A DNA stretch of 64,000 nucleotides, taken from Sphingomonas kaistensis (lineage in GTDB: Bacteria; Pseudomonadota; Alphaproteobacteria; Sphingomonadales; Sphingomonadaceae). Location of the stretch: positions 1,103,001 through 1,167,000 of the forward strand of contig NZ_CP145607.1 in the NCBI RefSeq assembly GCF_036884275.1, written 5' to 3'. Position 1 is the stretch's first letter; each line of letters begins with the position of its first letter. Both the position numbers and the translations under genes were made by a program. Positions 44,515 to 54,244 of this stretch are shown here, one piece after another. Under the pieces are notes generated by a model. It saw nothing but the letters and a program-made list of their open reading frames with translations, searched no databases and was not told where the DNA came from.

Positions 44515-44883
44515 TTACTTCTTCTTGCCCGCGATCGGCTTGGCCTTGCCCTTGCGGGTGCGCGCATTGGTGTGCGTGCGCTGGCCGCGGACCGGAAGGC
44601 CCTTGCGGTGGCGCAGACCACGATAGCAGGCGAGGTCCATCAGCCGCTTGATGTTCATCGCGGTCTCGCGGCGGAGGTCACCCTCGACCGTGTGATCGGC
44701 GTCGATGGTTTCGCGGATCGACAGGACTTCCTGGTCCGTCAGGTCCTGAACCCGGCGCTCCGAAGCGATGTTCAGCTTGGCGGCGATTTCCTTGGCCTTG
44801 GTGCGACCAATGCCGTGGATGTAGGTCAGCGCGATTTCGACGCGCTTGTTGGTGGGGATGTTGACCCCGGCGATACGTGCCAT
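44515..44883 (-). CDS. rpsM: 30S ribosomal protein S13
   Basis: A 122-residue uS13: [20 protein letters not shown], then [13 protein letters not shown] and [22 protein letters not shown]. It is the first gene of the local operon rpsM-rpsK-rpoA-rplQ; rpsD is absent from the group, as usual in alphaproteobacteria. Upstream is a divergent ribF gene rather than the secY/adk genes found ahead of rpsM in many relatives. The 225-base spacer therefore probably carries its own promoter. Confidence 0.97.
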   Translation of the reverse strand: MARIAGVNIPTNKRVEIALTYIHGIGRTKAKEIAAKLNIASERRVQDLTDQEVLSIRETIDADHTVEGDLRRETAMNIKRLMDLACYRGLRHRKGLPVRGQRTHTNARTRKGKAKPIAGKKK

Positions 44884-45108
44884 GAAGGTGCGTTCTTCCT
44901 CTGGTTAGCTCCACGGGCCGGCGGTCATGCCAACCCATCTCGTCGCTTGCACCCCGCATTCCAGTCCAGACTAACGCCAAAACGGCGGACGCAACGAGGG
45001 CGCCGCCGGGACCGGAGGAACGGGATAGGGCGCAGATATGCTGCAAGTGCGAGAGAGTCAACGGCTCACTAGCGGCGAAGCGCAGTCTCGCCTACAGCGG
45101 CAACCAAG

Positions 45109-46044
45109 ATGCAGCGCCTCCTTCTGGCCGACGACATTCCGGAGCGCTTCCGGGGCAGTGTCGTGGCCCTTGGCAATTTCGATGGCTTTCACCTTGGCCA
45201 CCAGGCGGTGGTCGGGCGCGCGGTGGCGCGGGCGGCGCATGAGCGGCGGCCGGCGGTCGTCGCGACCTTCGATCCCCATCCGGTGCGCTTTTTCAAGCCC
45301 GATGCGGCGCCGTTCCGGCTGACCAGCCTCGATCAGCGCGAGGAGCGGTTTGCGGCGGCGGGCGCCGATGCGATGCTGGTGTTCGGCTTCGACGGGGATT
45401 TGGCCGCGACCAGCGCCGAGGACTTCGTCGCCATGCTGGCCGAGCGAGTCGGCGCCGCGGCGGTGGTGACGGGCGAAGACTTCACCTTCGGCGCGCGGCG
45501 CGGGGGCAATGCGGAGAGTTTGCGCACGCTTGGCGCTGCCCATGGCTTGTCGGCGGAAGCGGTGCCGCCGGTGGCGCTTGGCGACGAAGCCGTGAGTTCG
45601 AGCCGCATCCGCCAGGCGCTGACCGAGGGCGACACCGCGACCGCGACCCGTCTGCTGACGAGGCCCTTCGCCATCCGCGGCACCGTCCAGCACGGTGATA
45701 AGCGCGGGCGGGAGCTTGGCTATCCGACCGCCAACCTGACGCTCGGCGACTACCAGCGCCCGGCCTATGGCATCTATGCGGTGCGTGTGCGGTTGGCTGA
45801 CGGAAGCGAGGTCGCCGGGGTCGCCAATGTCGGCGTCCGCCCGACCTTCGAGCCGCCGGTCGAGCTGCTCGAGGCGTATCTCTTCGACTGGTCGGGCGAT
45901 CTCTACGGCCAGGAGATCGAGGTCGCGTTGCACCATTTCCTCCGCCCCGAGCGCCGCTTCGACAGCATGGACGCGCTGGCCGAACAGATGCGCAGCGACG
46001 AGGCCGAGGCACGGCGGCTCCTTCTTCCGTCATTGCGAGCGTAG
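45109..46044 (+). CDS. ribF: Bifunctional riboflavin kinase/FMN adenylyltransferase RibF
   Basis: A 311-residue enzyme making FMN and then FAD. The N-terminal adenylyltransferase domain has GNFDGFHLGHQAVVG (an HIGH-like motif) and SSSRIRQAL at its end. The C-terminal flavokinase domain has GRELGYPTANLTL and the strand VANVGVRPTF. The last codons (PSLRA and the TAG) lie inside an intergenic palindromic repeat, so that element has provided the C-terminus. It is followed by ileS and lspA, a typical arrangement. Confidence 0.95.
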   Translation: MQRLLLADDIPERFRGSVVALGNFDGFHLGHQAVVGRAVARAAHERRPAVVATFDPHPVRFFKPDAAPFRLTSLDQREERFAAAGADAMLVFGFDGDLAATSAEDFVAMLAERVGAAAVVTGEDFTFGARRGGNAESLRTLGAAHGLSAEAVPPVALGDEAVSSSRIRQALTEGDTATATRLLTRPFAIRGTVQHGDKRGRELGYPTANLTLGDYQRPAYGIYAVRVRLADGSEVAGVANVGVRPTFEPPVELLEAYLFDWSGDLYGQEIEVALHHFLRPERRFDSMDALAEQMRSDEAEARRLLLPSLRA

Positions 46045-46100
46045 CGAAGCAATCCAACGGGAAGGCGAATGGATTGCTTCGCCTGCGGCTCGCAATGACG
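46028..46100. repeat. Intergenic palindromic repeat at the ribF-ileS junction
   Basis: CGTCATTGCGAGC..GCGAAGCAATCCA and its inverted copy TGGATTGCTTCGC..GCTCGCAATGACG form two 13-base-pair stems around a small internal loop and a 13-base apical loop. I recall elements of this wording as common in the intergenic regions of sphingomonads and other alphaproteobacteria. No second copy was seen in this window. The element overlaps the 3' end of ribF. Confidence 0.75.
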
Positions 46101-46145
46101 GGTTTCTTTGCAAGCTCGCTTCACCCCGCTAGAGCCCGGCGCGAC

Positions 46146-49061
46146 ATGTCCGACGAGACCCCAGAAAAGCGCGACGCCTCTGAAAAGAGGGACTGGCGCG
46201 ACACCGTGTTCCTGCCCAAGACCGCCTTCCCGATGAAGGCCGGCCTGCCGCAGAAGGAGCCGGCGATCCTTGCCCGGTGGAAGGACGCCGATCTCTACGG
46301 CCAGCTCCGCGCCGCCCGCGACGGCCGTGAGAAGTTCATCCTTCATGACGGCCCGCCCTACGCCAATGGCGACATCCACATCGGCCACGTCCTCAACAAG
46401 ACGCTGAAGGACCTGGTCGTCCGCACCCAGACCTTGCTCGGCAAGGACGCGCCCTACGTGCCCGGCTGGGACTGCCACGGCCTCCCGATCGAATGGAAGG
46501 TCGAGGAGCAGTATCGCAAGAAGAAGCGCAACAAGGACGAGGTCCCGCCGGCCGAGTTCCGCGCCGAATGCCGTGCCTACGCCCAGCATTGGGTCGACGT
46601 GCAGCGCGAGCAGTTCCAGCGGCTCGGCATCCTCGGGCAATGGGACAAGCCCTATCTGACGATGGATTACAGCGCCGAGGCGACCATCGTCGGCGAACTC
46701 TGCAAGGTCGCTGAAAGCGGCCAGCTTTACCGCGGCGCCAAGCCGGTGATGTGGAGCCCGGTCGAAAAGACCGCGCTGGCCGAAGCCGAGATCGAATATG
46801 AGGATGTGACGAGCACCCAGATCGACGTCGCGTTCGAGATCGTCGAAAGTCCGGTCCCCGAGCTGGTGGGCGCTTATGCGGTGGTGTGGACCACGACGCC
46901 GTGGACCATTCCGGTCAACCAGGCGATCGCGTTCGGCGAGAGCATTGAATACGAAGTCATCGAGTGGGGCTATCCCGTTCGCCGCTATCTCGTCGCCTCC
47001 GACCTCAAGAACGCGCTTATCAAGCGTTTAAGCGAAACACTCGACAAGGATGATGACGCTCCGACGATCGACATTTCGCCCGAAGAGCATCAGCGGATCC
47101 TCGCCGAACTGGAAAAGTTCGAGGCCGAGAACCCGCCGCCGCCGCCCGTCACATGGCGCGGCGAGCAGCTTGCCGGCACCATCGCCCGCCACCCGATGCA
47201 CGCGCTCGGCGGATTCTTCGCCAAGCCACGCCCGCTGATCGCGGCGCCGCATGTCACCACCGATGCCGGCACCGGCCTCGTCCACATGGCGCCCGATCAT
47301 GGCGAGGAGGATTTCGAGGCGTGCAAGGCGGTCGGGATCGATCCCGTCTTCGCGGTCGAGGGCGACGGAAAGTATCGCGAGGACTGGCTGTGGCTGGGCG
47401 GACAGGGCTCGGTCATCAACACCAAATTCAATGGGCCGGACGGTCCGATCTGCACCGATCTGCGTGAGGCCGGCGCCCTGCTGAGCGCGGGCGACTTCCG
47501 CCATAGCTACCCGCATTCGTGGCGCTCCAAGGCCCGCGTCATTTACCGCTGCACCCCGCAATGGTTCGTCGGCATGGACCAGCCGATCGAGGGCGGCACC
47601 ACGCTGCGCCAGCGCGCCCTGTCCGAGATCGACCGGGTCCGCTTCGTCCCCGACAAGGGCCGCAACCGGATCGGCTCGATGGTTGAGGGGCGCCCCGACT
47701 GGGTACTCAGCCGCCAGCGCGCGTGGGGCGTGCCGATCACCCTGTTCGTCGATCGCAAGAGCGGCAAGTATCTGGTCGACCCCGAGGTCAACGCCCGCAT
47801 CGTCGCCGCCATCGGCGAAAAGGGCGTGGACGCCTGGACCGAAGAAGGCGCCGCGCAGCATTTCCTCGGCGAAGGCCGCAATCCCGAGGATTACGAGCAG
47901 GTTACCGACATCCTCGATGTCTGGTTCGACAGCGGCTGCACCCATGTCTTCACGCTGGAAAGCGGCCACTGGCCCGAGCAGCGCTGGCCCGCCGACCTCT
48001 ATCTCGAAGGCTCCGACCAGCATCGCGGCTGGTTCCAGTCGAGCTTGCTGGAAAGCTGCGCGACCCGCGGCCGGGCGCCGTACGATACGGTGCTGACCCA
48101 CGGCTTCACCATGGATTCCAAGGGCATGAAAATGTCCAAGAGCCTGGGGAACACGGTCAATCCGCTCGACCTGATGAAGGAAACCGGGGCCGACATCCTG
48201 CGCCTGTGGGTCGCCTCGGTCGACTTCACCGAGGACCATCGCATCGGCAAGGAGATCCTTGCCGGCGTGAGCGACGCTTATCGCAAGATCCGCAACACCT
48301 TCCGCTACCTGCTTGGCGCGCTGGAAGGCTTCGAGGAAGCCGAGCGGGTCACCGACTTCGCCGAAATGCCCGAGCTCGAACGCTACATGGCGGCGCTGCT
48401 CAGCAAGCTCGACGAGGAACTTCGGACCGCGCTCGAGGCCTATGACTTCAACGGCTACGCCCGCGCGCTGAGCGATTTCTGCAACAACGACTTGTCGGCC
48501 TTCTACTTCGATATCCGCAAGGACTGCCTGTACTGTGACGCATCGGACGATCCGAAGCGCCGCGCTTACCGCAGCCTGCTCGACACCCTGTTCCATGCTC
48601 TGGTTCGCTGGTTTGCCCCGATCCTGGTGTTCACCACCGAGGAAGTGTGGGCGACCCGCTACCCCGACGCGCCGAGCGTGCACCTCAGCGACTGGCCAGA
48701 ACTGCCCGACGGCACCGACCGCCGCCTGCTGGAGATCTGGACGGGCTACCGCGCCTTGCGCGAGCAGGTGACGGCCGAGATCGAGCCGATGCGGCGTGAA
48801 AAGGCGATCGGCTCGAGCCTCGAGGCCAAGGTTGCGATCGGCCTGCCCGACAGCGCCGACCGTCCGATGCTGTCGGCCGACGAATTGGCCGAGCTGTTCA
48901 TCGTGTCCGAAGTCCTGCTCGACACCGGCACGGTGGTCGAAGGACCCGCGGTGATCGCCCATCGCACCGAGCTCCACAAATGCGGCCGCTGCTGGCGCCA
49001 CCTGCCCGAGGTCGTTGACGACGGCGACCTGTGCGCGCGCTGCGAAGAGGTGGTGGCGTGA
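46146..49061 (+). CDS. ileS: Isoleucyl-tRNA synthetase
   Basis: A 971-residue class I synthetase. The HIGH motif is at residues 78-81 (GDIHIGH) and the KMSKS signature at 662-666. The editing domain region has PWTIPVNQAIAFG, and the C-terminal zinc finger has CGRCWRHLPEVVDDGDLCARC. I chose the ATG before SDETPEKRD; a longer frame upstream runs through the palindromic repeat and lacks coding character. The stop overlaps the GTG of lspA. Confidence 0.97.
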   Translation: MSDETPEKRDASEKRDWRDTVFLPKTAFPMKAGLPQKEPAILARWKDADLYGQLRAARDGREKFILHDGPPYANGDIHIGHVLNKTLKDLVVRTQTLLGKDAPYVPGWDCHGLPIEWKVEEQYRKKKRNKDEVPPAEFRAECRAYAQHWVDVQREQFQRLGILGQWDKPYLTMDYSAEATIVGELCKVAESGQLYRGAKPVMWSPVEKTALAEAEIEYEDVTSTQIDVAFEIVESPVPELVGAYAVVWTTTPWTIPVNQAIAFGESIEYEVIEWGYPVRRYLVASDLKNALIKRLSETLDKDDDAPTIDISPEEHQRILAELEKFEAENPPPPPVTWRGEQLAGTIARHPMHALGGFFAKPRPLIAAPHVTTDAGTGLVHMAPDHGEEDFEACKAVGIDPVFAVEGDGKYREDWLWLGGQGSVINTKFNGPDGPICTDLREAGALLSAGDFRHSYPHSWRSKARVIYRCTPQWFVGMDQPIEGGTTLRQRALSEIDRVRFVPDKGRNRIGSMVEGRPDWVLSRQRAWGVPITLFVDRKSGKYLVDPEVNARIVAAIGEKGVDAWTEEGAAQHFLGEGRNPEDYEQVTDILDVWFDSGCTHVFTLESGHWPEQRWPADLYLEGSDQHRGWFQSSLLESCATRGRAPYDTVLTHGFTMDSKGMKMSKSLGNTVNPLDLMKETGADILRLWVASVDFTEDHRIGKEILAGVSDAYRKIRNTFRYLLGALEGFEEAERVTDFAEMPELERYMAALLSKLDEELRTALEAYDFNGYARALSDFCNNDLSAFYFDIRKDCLYCDASDDPKRRAYRSLLDTLFHALVRWFAPILVFTTEEVWATRYPDAPSVHLSDWPELPDGTDRRLLEIWTGYRALREQVTAEIEPMRREKAIGSSLEAKVAIGLPDSADRPMLSADELAELFIVSEVLLDTGTVVEGPAVIAHRTELHKCGRCWRHLPEVVDDGDLCARCEEVVA

Positions 49062-49558
49062 AGGGCCGCGCCGGGTTCGCGCTTGCGGGGGGCATGTTCG
49101 TCCTCGACCAGCTGACCAAATGGCTGGTCGCGGGGCCGATCGGGCTGACCGAGCTTGGACAGAATATTCACGTCCTGCCGTTCTTCGACTTCACCCGCGT
49201 CCACAATTACGGCATCTCGCTGGGCCTGCTGACAGCCAGCAACGAGTCCAGCCGCTGGCTGCTGGTCGCGATGACCGCGGTCATCGCCGGGGTGGTCGCC
49301 TGGTGGCTGACCCGCGAGGAACAGCGCGGCGATCAGCTCGCGCTCGGCCTCGTGCTCGGCGGCGCGCTCGGCAATATCGTCGACCGCGCACGGCTTGGAT
49401 ACGTTTTCGACTTCCTCGACCTTCACATCGGCGAGTTTCGTCCGTTCCTGGTCTTCAATGTCGCCGACGCATGCATTAGCATCGGCGTCGTGATCCTGAT
49501 ATTGCGCGCCTTTCTGGTCCGCGAGCCAAAGCCTTCGAAAGAGCCTGACAATGCGTAA
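49058..49558 (+). CDS. lspA: Lipoprotein signal peptidase (SPase II)
   Basis: A 166-residue membrane aspartyl protease that removes lipoprotein signal peptides. It has four membrane helices with the motifs FDFTRVHNYGISLG, GNIVDRARLGYVFDFLD (first catalytic Asp) and FNVADACISIG (second catalytic Asp). The GTG start is in a GTGA overlap with ileS, a common ileS-lspA pair. The following lipoprotein gene overlaps by eight bases. Confidence 0.95.
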   Translation: MKGRAGFALAGGMFVLDQLTKWLVAGPIGLTELGQNIHVLPFFDFTRVHNYGISLGLLTASNESSRWLLVAMTAVIAGVVAWWLTREEQRGDQLALGLVLGGALGNIVDRARLGYVFDFLDLHIGEFRPFLVFNVADACISIGVVILILRAFLVREPKPSKEPDNA

Positions 49559-49970
49559 GCAGCTTTCCCTTCTTTCCCTCCTCGGCGCCGGGTTGGCCCT
49601 GTCCGGCTGCGCCGCGCTCGGGATCGGCGGCAGTCCCGGGTCCAACCTCGACGAGTTCCGGGTCGCCCGCAATGCGCCGCTGGTGATCCCGCCCGACTAC
49701 AGCCTGACCCCGCCGCGCGCCGGCACCGCCAGCCTGTCGCCGGAAGGCGCGCAGGGCCAAGCAATCCAGGCGCTGTTCGGCGGCCCCGCGCCGCGTCCGG
49801 CGAGCGAGACCGGCCTGCTCGAGAAAGCCGGTGCCGACCGCGCCGCGCTCGGTGCCCGCTCGGTCGCCGGAAGCCCGGACACCGCGGTGGTCGACAAGGG
49901 CGCGCTGACCCAGACCATCCTGTCCGCACCGGCGGGCGATGGCCAGGAAGCTTCGGTTCAGGCACCGTAA
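49551..49970 (+). CDS. DUF3035 lipoprotein, BamF-like
   Basis: A 139-residue lipoprotein (lipobox ALSGCAALG). The region DEFRVARNAPLVIPPDYSLTPP matches the conserved core of DUF3035, the family that includes BamF, an accessory lipoprotein of the Caulobacter outer-membrane beta-barrel assembly complex. The rest is low-complexity. Position after lspA, whose enzyme would process it, is common in alphaproteobacteria. The link to BAM is by family, not shown here. Confidence 0.8.
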   Translation: MRKQLSLLSLLGAGLALSGCAALGIGGSPGSNLDEFRVARNAPLVIPPDYSLTPPRAGTASLSPEGAQGQAIQALFGGPAPRPASETGLLEKAGADRAALGARSVAGSPDTAVVDKGALTQTILSAPAGDGQEASVQAP

Positions 49971-49994
49971 CGAGAACATAAGGACGGGGGAAGA

Positions 49995-50546
49995 ATGGCC
50001 GACGATACGATTTCCGCCCGACTGGTCGAGGTCGAGGCCCTGCTCGAAAAATCGCGTAAGCGGTTCGAGGAAGGGACTAAGTTTGCCGACGAGGCGCATG
50101 CGCTGGTGGCCGAGCTTCAGCAGCAGCTGATCGGCGCGCCTGTCAGCCTCGGCGCGCGCGACGACGCCGACGATGTCGCCTCCAAGCTGCTCGCCAGCCT
50201 GAAGGCGCAAGGATCCGAGCTTCCGCCGACCCTGTGCGGCGGGCGAATGAGCGTCGACCAGGTGCAGCGCCTGATCCGCATCGACGGCCATCCGATCGCG
50301 ATTACCGAGATGGAATATCGCGTGCTCGAACTGCTCGCCTTTGCGCGCAACAACGTGGTCACGCGGACCATGCTGCTCAAGCATCTCTATCGCCGTGCCG
50401 ACGACCAGCCGCAGCCCAAGATCATCGACGTGTTCATCTCCAAGCTGCGCAAGAAGCTCCGGATGGCAAGCAACGGGGCCGAGTTCATCGAGACCATCCC
50501 CCAGCGCGGCTGGATCCTGCGCGATCTCGACAACGCGGCCGACTGA
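49995..50546 (+). CDS. Receiver-less CtrA-like winged-helix DNA-binding protein
   Basis: A 183-residue regulator. Residues about 1-50 are a predicted coiled coil (VEVEALLEKSRKRFEEGTKF). Residues about 80-178 form an OmpR/PhoB-type winged helix whose recognition region (EYRVLELLAFARNNVVTRTM, then KIIDVFISKLRKKL) closely resembles the CtrA effector domain, where the equivalent is KIIDVFICKLRKKL. The phosphorylatable receiver domain of CtrA is missing. It could therefore bind CtrA-type boxes without phospho-control, as an antagonist or a constitutive co-regulator. It stands on its own, 24 bases after the DUF3035 gene. The similarity is by eye from memory of CtrA. Confidence 0.78.
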   Translation: MADDTISARLVEVEALLEKSRKRFEEGTKFADEAHALVAELQQQLIGAPVSLGARDDADDVASKLLASLKAQGSELPPTLCGGRMSVDQVQRLIRIDGHPIAITEMEYRVLELLAFARNNVVTRTMLLKHLYRRADDQPQPKIIDVFISKLRKKLRMASNGAEFIETIPQRGWILRDLDNAAD

Positions 50547-50625
50547 CCGCTGAGCCTCGCTGCCGGGCGGCGGCGGGGCAGGCGCATTTACGTCTTCTCA
50601 ACCACGCGGCTTTACTTCGAGTCGC

Positions 50626-50982
50626 ATGATCCATTTCCAGCCCGAGCAACCCGCCACCGGCGCCCCTTATGGCGAGGCGGTCGATCGCCTGCGCAGCGTC
50701 CGCAAGGCGCTGGGACTGGTCGAGATGTTCGAAGGGCGTCCGCGCCGTCCACTGGACGACATCACCTTCGAGGCCTTGCTTCCGCTAAGCTCGCCCGCAC
50801 TGCAGGCCTGCGCCGACAGCCGTTCGATCGGTGCGGCGGGTGCGGCGGCGGCGGGGATCGAGGCGCTGATCGGCGCCGAGGGAACGGGCGCGACGACTCA
50901 CCCCGCGGCGCTTGCCGTGCTTGGCGAAACGCTGCGCCGTGATCTTGCCGGGATCGAAGCCCTGTTCGTGGGCCGCGCCTGA
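50626..50982 (+). CDS. Small protein of unknown function
   Basis: A 118-residue, mostly helical, Ala/Leu-rich protein without cysteine-rich motifs, signal peptide or membrane segment (one Cys, in LQACADSRS). DRLRSVRKALGLVEMFEG and RPLDDITFEALLPLSSPALQ are the most distinctive stretches. The ATG is the first in frame and about 80 bases follow the CtrA-like gene on the same strand, so the two may be co-transcribed. No function can be assigned. Confidence 0.5.
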   Translation: MIHFQPEQPATGAPYGEAVDRLRSVRKALGLVEMFEGRPRRPLDDITFEALLPLSSPALQACADSRSIGAAGAAAAGIEALIGAEGTGATTHPAALAVLGETLRRDLAGIEALFVGRA

Positions 50983-50983
50983 A

Positions 50984-51811
50984 CTAGCCGACTTCCTTTG
51001 GGGTCAGCGGATCCGCGCCCCATTCGCTCCAGCTGCCGTCGTACAGCCGCGTGTCGCGATTGCCGAGCAGGCGCGCGGCGAAGATCAGGCTGTTGGCGGT
51101 GACGCCCGACCCGCAGCTGGCGACGAACGGCCGCTCGGGATCGACTCCAGCCGCGGCGAAGGCGGCCTTGAGCTCGCCGACCGGACGAAAGCGCCCGTCG
51201 GGGCCGTAGAGCTCGCTCATCGGCAGATTGCGGGCGCCCGGGATGTGCCCCGGTTCGATCCCCGGCCGCGGCTCGGGTGTCGTGCCCTTGAAGCGTTCGG
51301 CCGGACGGGCGTCGGCGATCGGCATGCCGGTCCCGCGCAGCAGTTCGGCCTTGGTCGCGACAGCCTGCGGGCGGGCGACCTTTGCATCGAAGCGGGCAGG
51401 GCGGGAAGGCGGCGGCTCGGCGGTGACCGGCTGCCCTTCGGCGATCCAGCATGGGAGCCCGCCGTCGAGGATCGCGACCTGCGTCGCGCCGAAGTGGCGC
51501 AGCATGAACCAGGCGCGGGCCGAGGTATGGATGGCGCTGTCGTCATAGACGACGATGCGGTCGTGGGGCGCCACGCCGAGTTCGGTCATCGCGGCACCGA
51601 ACGCTTCGGCGGACGGCAGCATGTGGGGCGAGCCGGCGGCGGGATCGGACAGGGCTTTCAGATCAAAGAAGCGCGCGCCCGGGATGTGCTGCTTGTCGTA
51701 GTCGGCCCGGCCGTCGCGCTTGGGATCGAGGTGCCAGCTCGCGTCCAGCACCACCACATCGGCCGAAGCCATGTTCGCGGCCAGCCACGACACCGAGACC
51801 AGATCGTCCAT
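50984..51811 (-). CDS. sseA: 3-Mercaptopyruvate sulfurtransferase (rhodanese family)
   Basis: A 275-residue protein of two rhodanese domains. The N-terminal domain is inactive (no Cys in its loop). The C-terminal active loop has C233 in the sequence ASCGSGVTAN, and CGSGVT is characteristic of mercaptopyruvate sulfurtransferases rather than thiosulfate rhodaneses. It moves sulfur from 3-mercaptopyruvate to cyanide or thiols. The start ATG overlaps the queF stop (TGATG), so the two are translated together. Confidence 0.88.
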   Translation of the reverse strand: MDDLVSVSWLAANMASADVVVLDASWHLDPKRDGRADYDKQHIPGARFFDLKALSDPAAGSPHMLPSAEAFGAAMTELGVAPHDRIVVYDDSAIHTSARAWFMLRHFGATQVAILDGGLPCWIAEGQPVTAEPPPSRPARFDAKVARPQAVATKAELLRGTGMPIADARPAERFKGTTPEPRPGIEPGHIPGARNLPMSELYGPDGRFRPVGELKAAFAAAGVDPERPFVASCGSGVTANSLIFAARLLGNRDTRLYDGSWSEWGADPLTPKEVG

Positions 51812-52257
51812 CACCCTCTCCCGCGATAGCTCGCCACGCCCTGGTCGGGCACCCACAGTCCCTCGGGCGGGGCGCTCGATTGCCAGAACACGTCGATCGG
51901 AATGCCGCCGCGCGGGTACCAATAACCGCCGATGCGCAGCCACTTGGGCTTCATTTCGTCGAACAGGCGCTGGCCGATGCCGACGGTCACATCCTCGTGA
52001 AACCCGCAATGATTGCGGAAGGACCCGAGGAACAGCTTCAGGCTCTTGGATTCGACGATCGTTTCGCCCGGCGCATAGTCGAGCACGAGGTGCGCGAAGT
52101 CGGGCTGGCCGGTCACCGGGCAGAGCGAGGTGAATTCGGGCGCGGCGAAGCGCACGAGGTAGAGACTGCCGGTGCGCGGATTGGGCACGTAATCGAGCGC
52201 GGCTTCCTCGGGCGAGGCAGGCAGGCCGCTGTTCTGGCCGAGATATTTAGGGGTCAT
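51811..52257 (-). CDS. queF: NADPH-dependent 7-cyano-7-deazaguanine reductase QueF
   Basis: A 148-residue monofunctional QueF that reduces preQ0 to preQ1 in queuosine biosynthesis. The catalytic pair is C46 ([13 protein letters not shown]) and D53. The family motif [20 protein letters not shown] is present, of which the ESKS is the NADPH-binding signature. The ATG overlaps the end of the OPT transporter gene by four bases. No other queuosine genes are nearby. Confidence 0.95.
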   Translation of the reverse strand: MTPKYLGQNSGLPASPEEAALDYVPNPRTGSLYLVRFAAPEFTSLCPVTGQPDFAHLVLDYAPGETIVESKSLKLFLGSFRNHCGFHEDVTVGIGQRLFDEMKPKWLRIGGYWYPRGGIPIDVFWQSSAPPEGLWVPDQGVASYRGRG

Positions 52258-54239
52258 CGATAGGTCGTTTCTTGGGTGATGTCGGGCTCGCCGGCGACCG
52301 CGGGAAGGGCGGCGGCACTGCGGCGGGTGGAGGAATAGAGGAACAGCACCGCGGCGGTGAACACGACGATGCTGAGAAGAACGCTCGGCTCGAACCCGTC
52401 GGGGAACAGGCTCAAGGGCGTGTCGTCGTCGGTTGCCGCGACCGCGCCGGCAAAGGCCACGCCGAATAGGCTTTCGCCGACGATCAGGCCGGTCGCCATC
52501 AGCACGCCGAGCCGTTCCTTGACCTCGTAATTGCCGGAGCGTTCGGCCCAGCGATTGTAGAGGTGGCCGAGCAGCGCGCCGATCGGGATCAGCAGGGTCA
52601 GTGCCATCGGCAGGTAGATGCCCATGCCCACCGCGAGCGGGGGCAGGCTTTTCTTGCCGGTGCGGCGCAGAAGCTCGTCGATGACGATTACCACTGCGCC
52701 GATGGCGGCGCCGATGCCGATCAGATCCCAGCGCAGATTGCCGCCGAGGACGCCTTGGGCGATGGCGGAGATCAGCGCGGCCTGCGGGGCGGCCAAGGCA
52801 TTCTCGCCCGCGCCCGGCGCACCCTGGAAGCCGAAGGCACCGTTCAGGAGGTCGAGGATCGGCGGGATCACCAGCGCTCCGAACAGCACGCCCAGCACCA
52901 GCGCCACCTGCTGCCGCCATGGGGTCGCGCCGACCAGCTGCCCTGTCTTGAGATCCTGCAGATTGTCGTTCGAAATAGTGGCGATGCCAAACACCACGGC
53001 GGTGACGAACAGCGCAAAGGCGACCAGGGTCCGGGTCATCTCGGGCGTCAGGTCTCCCCCGAAAAGCGCAGCGAGGATCAGGCTGATGCCGAGGACGGCA
53101 AGGATGCCGACGCCCGAGATCGGACTGTTCGACGCGCCGATCAGGCCCGCCATGTAGCCGCAGACGCTGGCGATGATGATGCCCGCGATCAGAATGTAAG
53201 CGAGGCTGAAACCGATCAGCGCGGCGACGTGCTCGTGAAGGTCGGTGCCGCTGACGAAATAAGCGAGCAGCCCGGCGATCGGCAGCATCAGCAGCAGGAT
53301 CGCGCCGCCGATCAGCTTGATCGGAAGATCGCGCTCGGTCAGCGGCAGGCTTTCCTGCCCGCCGCCTTCACGCTGGCGGCCGGCGGCGAGTGCGCCGGCG
53401 ATGCCGCGGCTGATCGCGGGGAGGATCTTGAGCAGGGTCCAGATCGCCGCAACGCCGATGGTGCCGGCGCCGATGAAGCGAACTTCGGAGCGGAAGATGG
53501 CGCCGACATGGTCGCCGAGTTCTACCCCCGCCGCTGCTGGGGTGAGCGCGGTCAGCCACGGGACCAGCACGCCCCAGCTGATGACTAGGCCCACGATCAT
53601 CGCGATGCCGACTCCGAGGCCGACGAGGTGGCCGACCCCGATCAGCGCGAGGCTGAGGCTGCCCGACAGGGTCGTGCCCCCGGCCCCGACCGGCACCGTG
53701 CGGGCGGCTTCGGCCGTCACCAGCTTGAGCTGGGTCGCCAGCGCATAGCTAGCGCTGACGAGGCTCGAAAGAATGATGGCGGCGAGGCCCTTCTTATTCT
53801 CCTCCGCCCCGCCGACGCCCGCGCCGACTTTCAGCACTTCGGCCGCGGCAACGCCTTCGGGATAAGGAAGGTCGCTTCCCGTTACCAAGGCGCGGCGCAG
53901 CGGCACCGAATACATCACGCCGAGGATGCCGCCGATCGCGATCACCGCGACCGACAGCCAATAGGGGAAGCCTGTCCACCAGCCGATCATAACCAGGCCG
54001 GGGAGGACGAAGATGATCGCGCTCAGCGTGCCCGCCGCCGAGGCGATGGTCTGTACGATGTTGTTTTCCTGGATGGTGGTGTCGCGAAACGCTTTCAGCA
54101 CCGCCATCGAGATCACCGCGGCCGGAATACTCGTCGCGAAAGTGAGGCCGATTTTGAGCCCCAAATAGACGTTGGCGGCGGTGAAGAGCAGGGTCAGGAC
54201 GGCGCCCAGCAGCACCCCGCGAAGCGTCAGTTCCCGCAT
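52254..54239 (-). CDS. OPT family oligopeptide transporter
   Basis: A 661-residue membrane protein with about 15 hydrophobic segments. It begins [46 protein letters not shown], the OPT N-terminus, and ends with [11 protein letters not shown]. Members take up small peptides or metal-peptide chelates by proton symport. The gene is six bases downstream of the M20D amidohydrolase gene, so imported peptides or acylated amino acids may be hydrolysed directly. Confidence 0.9.
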   Translation of the reverse strand: MRELTLRGVLLGAVLTLLFTAANVYLGLKIGLTFATSIPAAVISMAVLKAFRDTTIQENNIVQTIASAAGTLSAIIFVLPGLVMIGWWTGFPYWLSVAVIAIGGILGVMYSVPLRRALVTGSDLPYPEGVAAAEVLKVGAGVGGAEENKKGLAAIILSSLVSASYALATQLKLVTAEAARTVPVGAGGTTLSGSLSLALIGVGHLVGLGVGIAMIVGLVISWGVLVPWLTALTPAAAGVELGDHVGAIFRSEVRFIGAGTIGVAAIWTLLKILPAISRGIAGALAAGRQREGGGQESLPLTERDLPIKLIGGAILLLMLPIAGLLAYFVSGTDLHEHVAALIGFSLAYILIAGIIIASVCGYMAGLIGASNSPISGVGILAVLGISLILAALFGGDLTPEMTRTLVAFALFVTAVVFGIATISNDNLQDLKTGQLVGATPWRQQVALVLGVLFGALVIPPILDLLNGAFGFQGAPGAGENALAAPQAALISAIAQGVLGGNLRWDLIGIGAAIGAVVIVIDELLRRTGKKSLPPLAVGMGIYLPMALTLLIPIGALLGHLYNRWAERSGNYEVKERLGVLMATGLIVGESLFGVAFAGAVAATDDDTPLSLFPDGFEPSVLLSIVVFTAAVLFLYSSTRRSAAALPAVAGEPDITQETTYR

Positions 54240-54244
54240 CGCGC

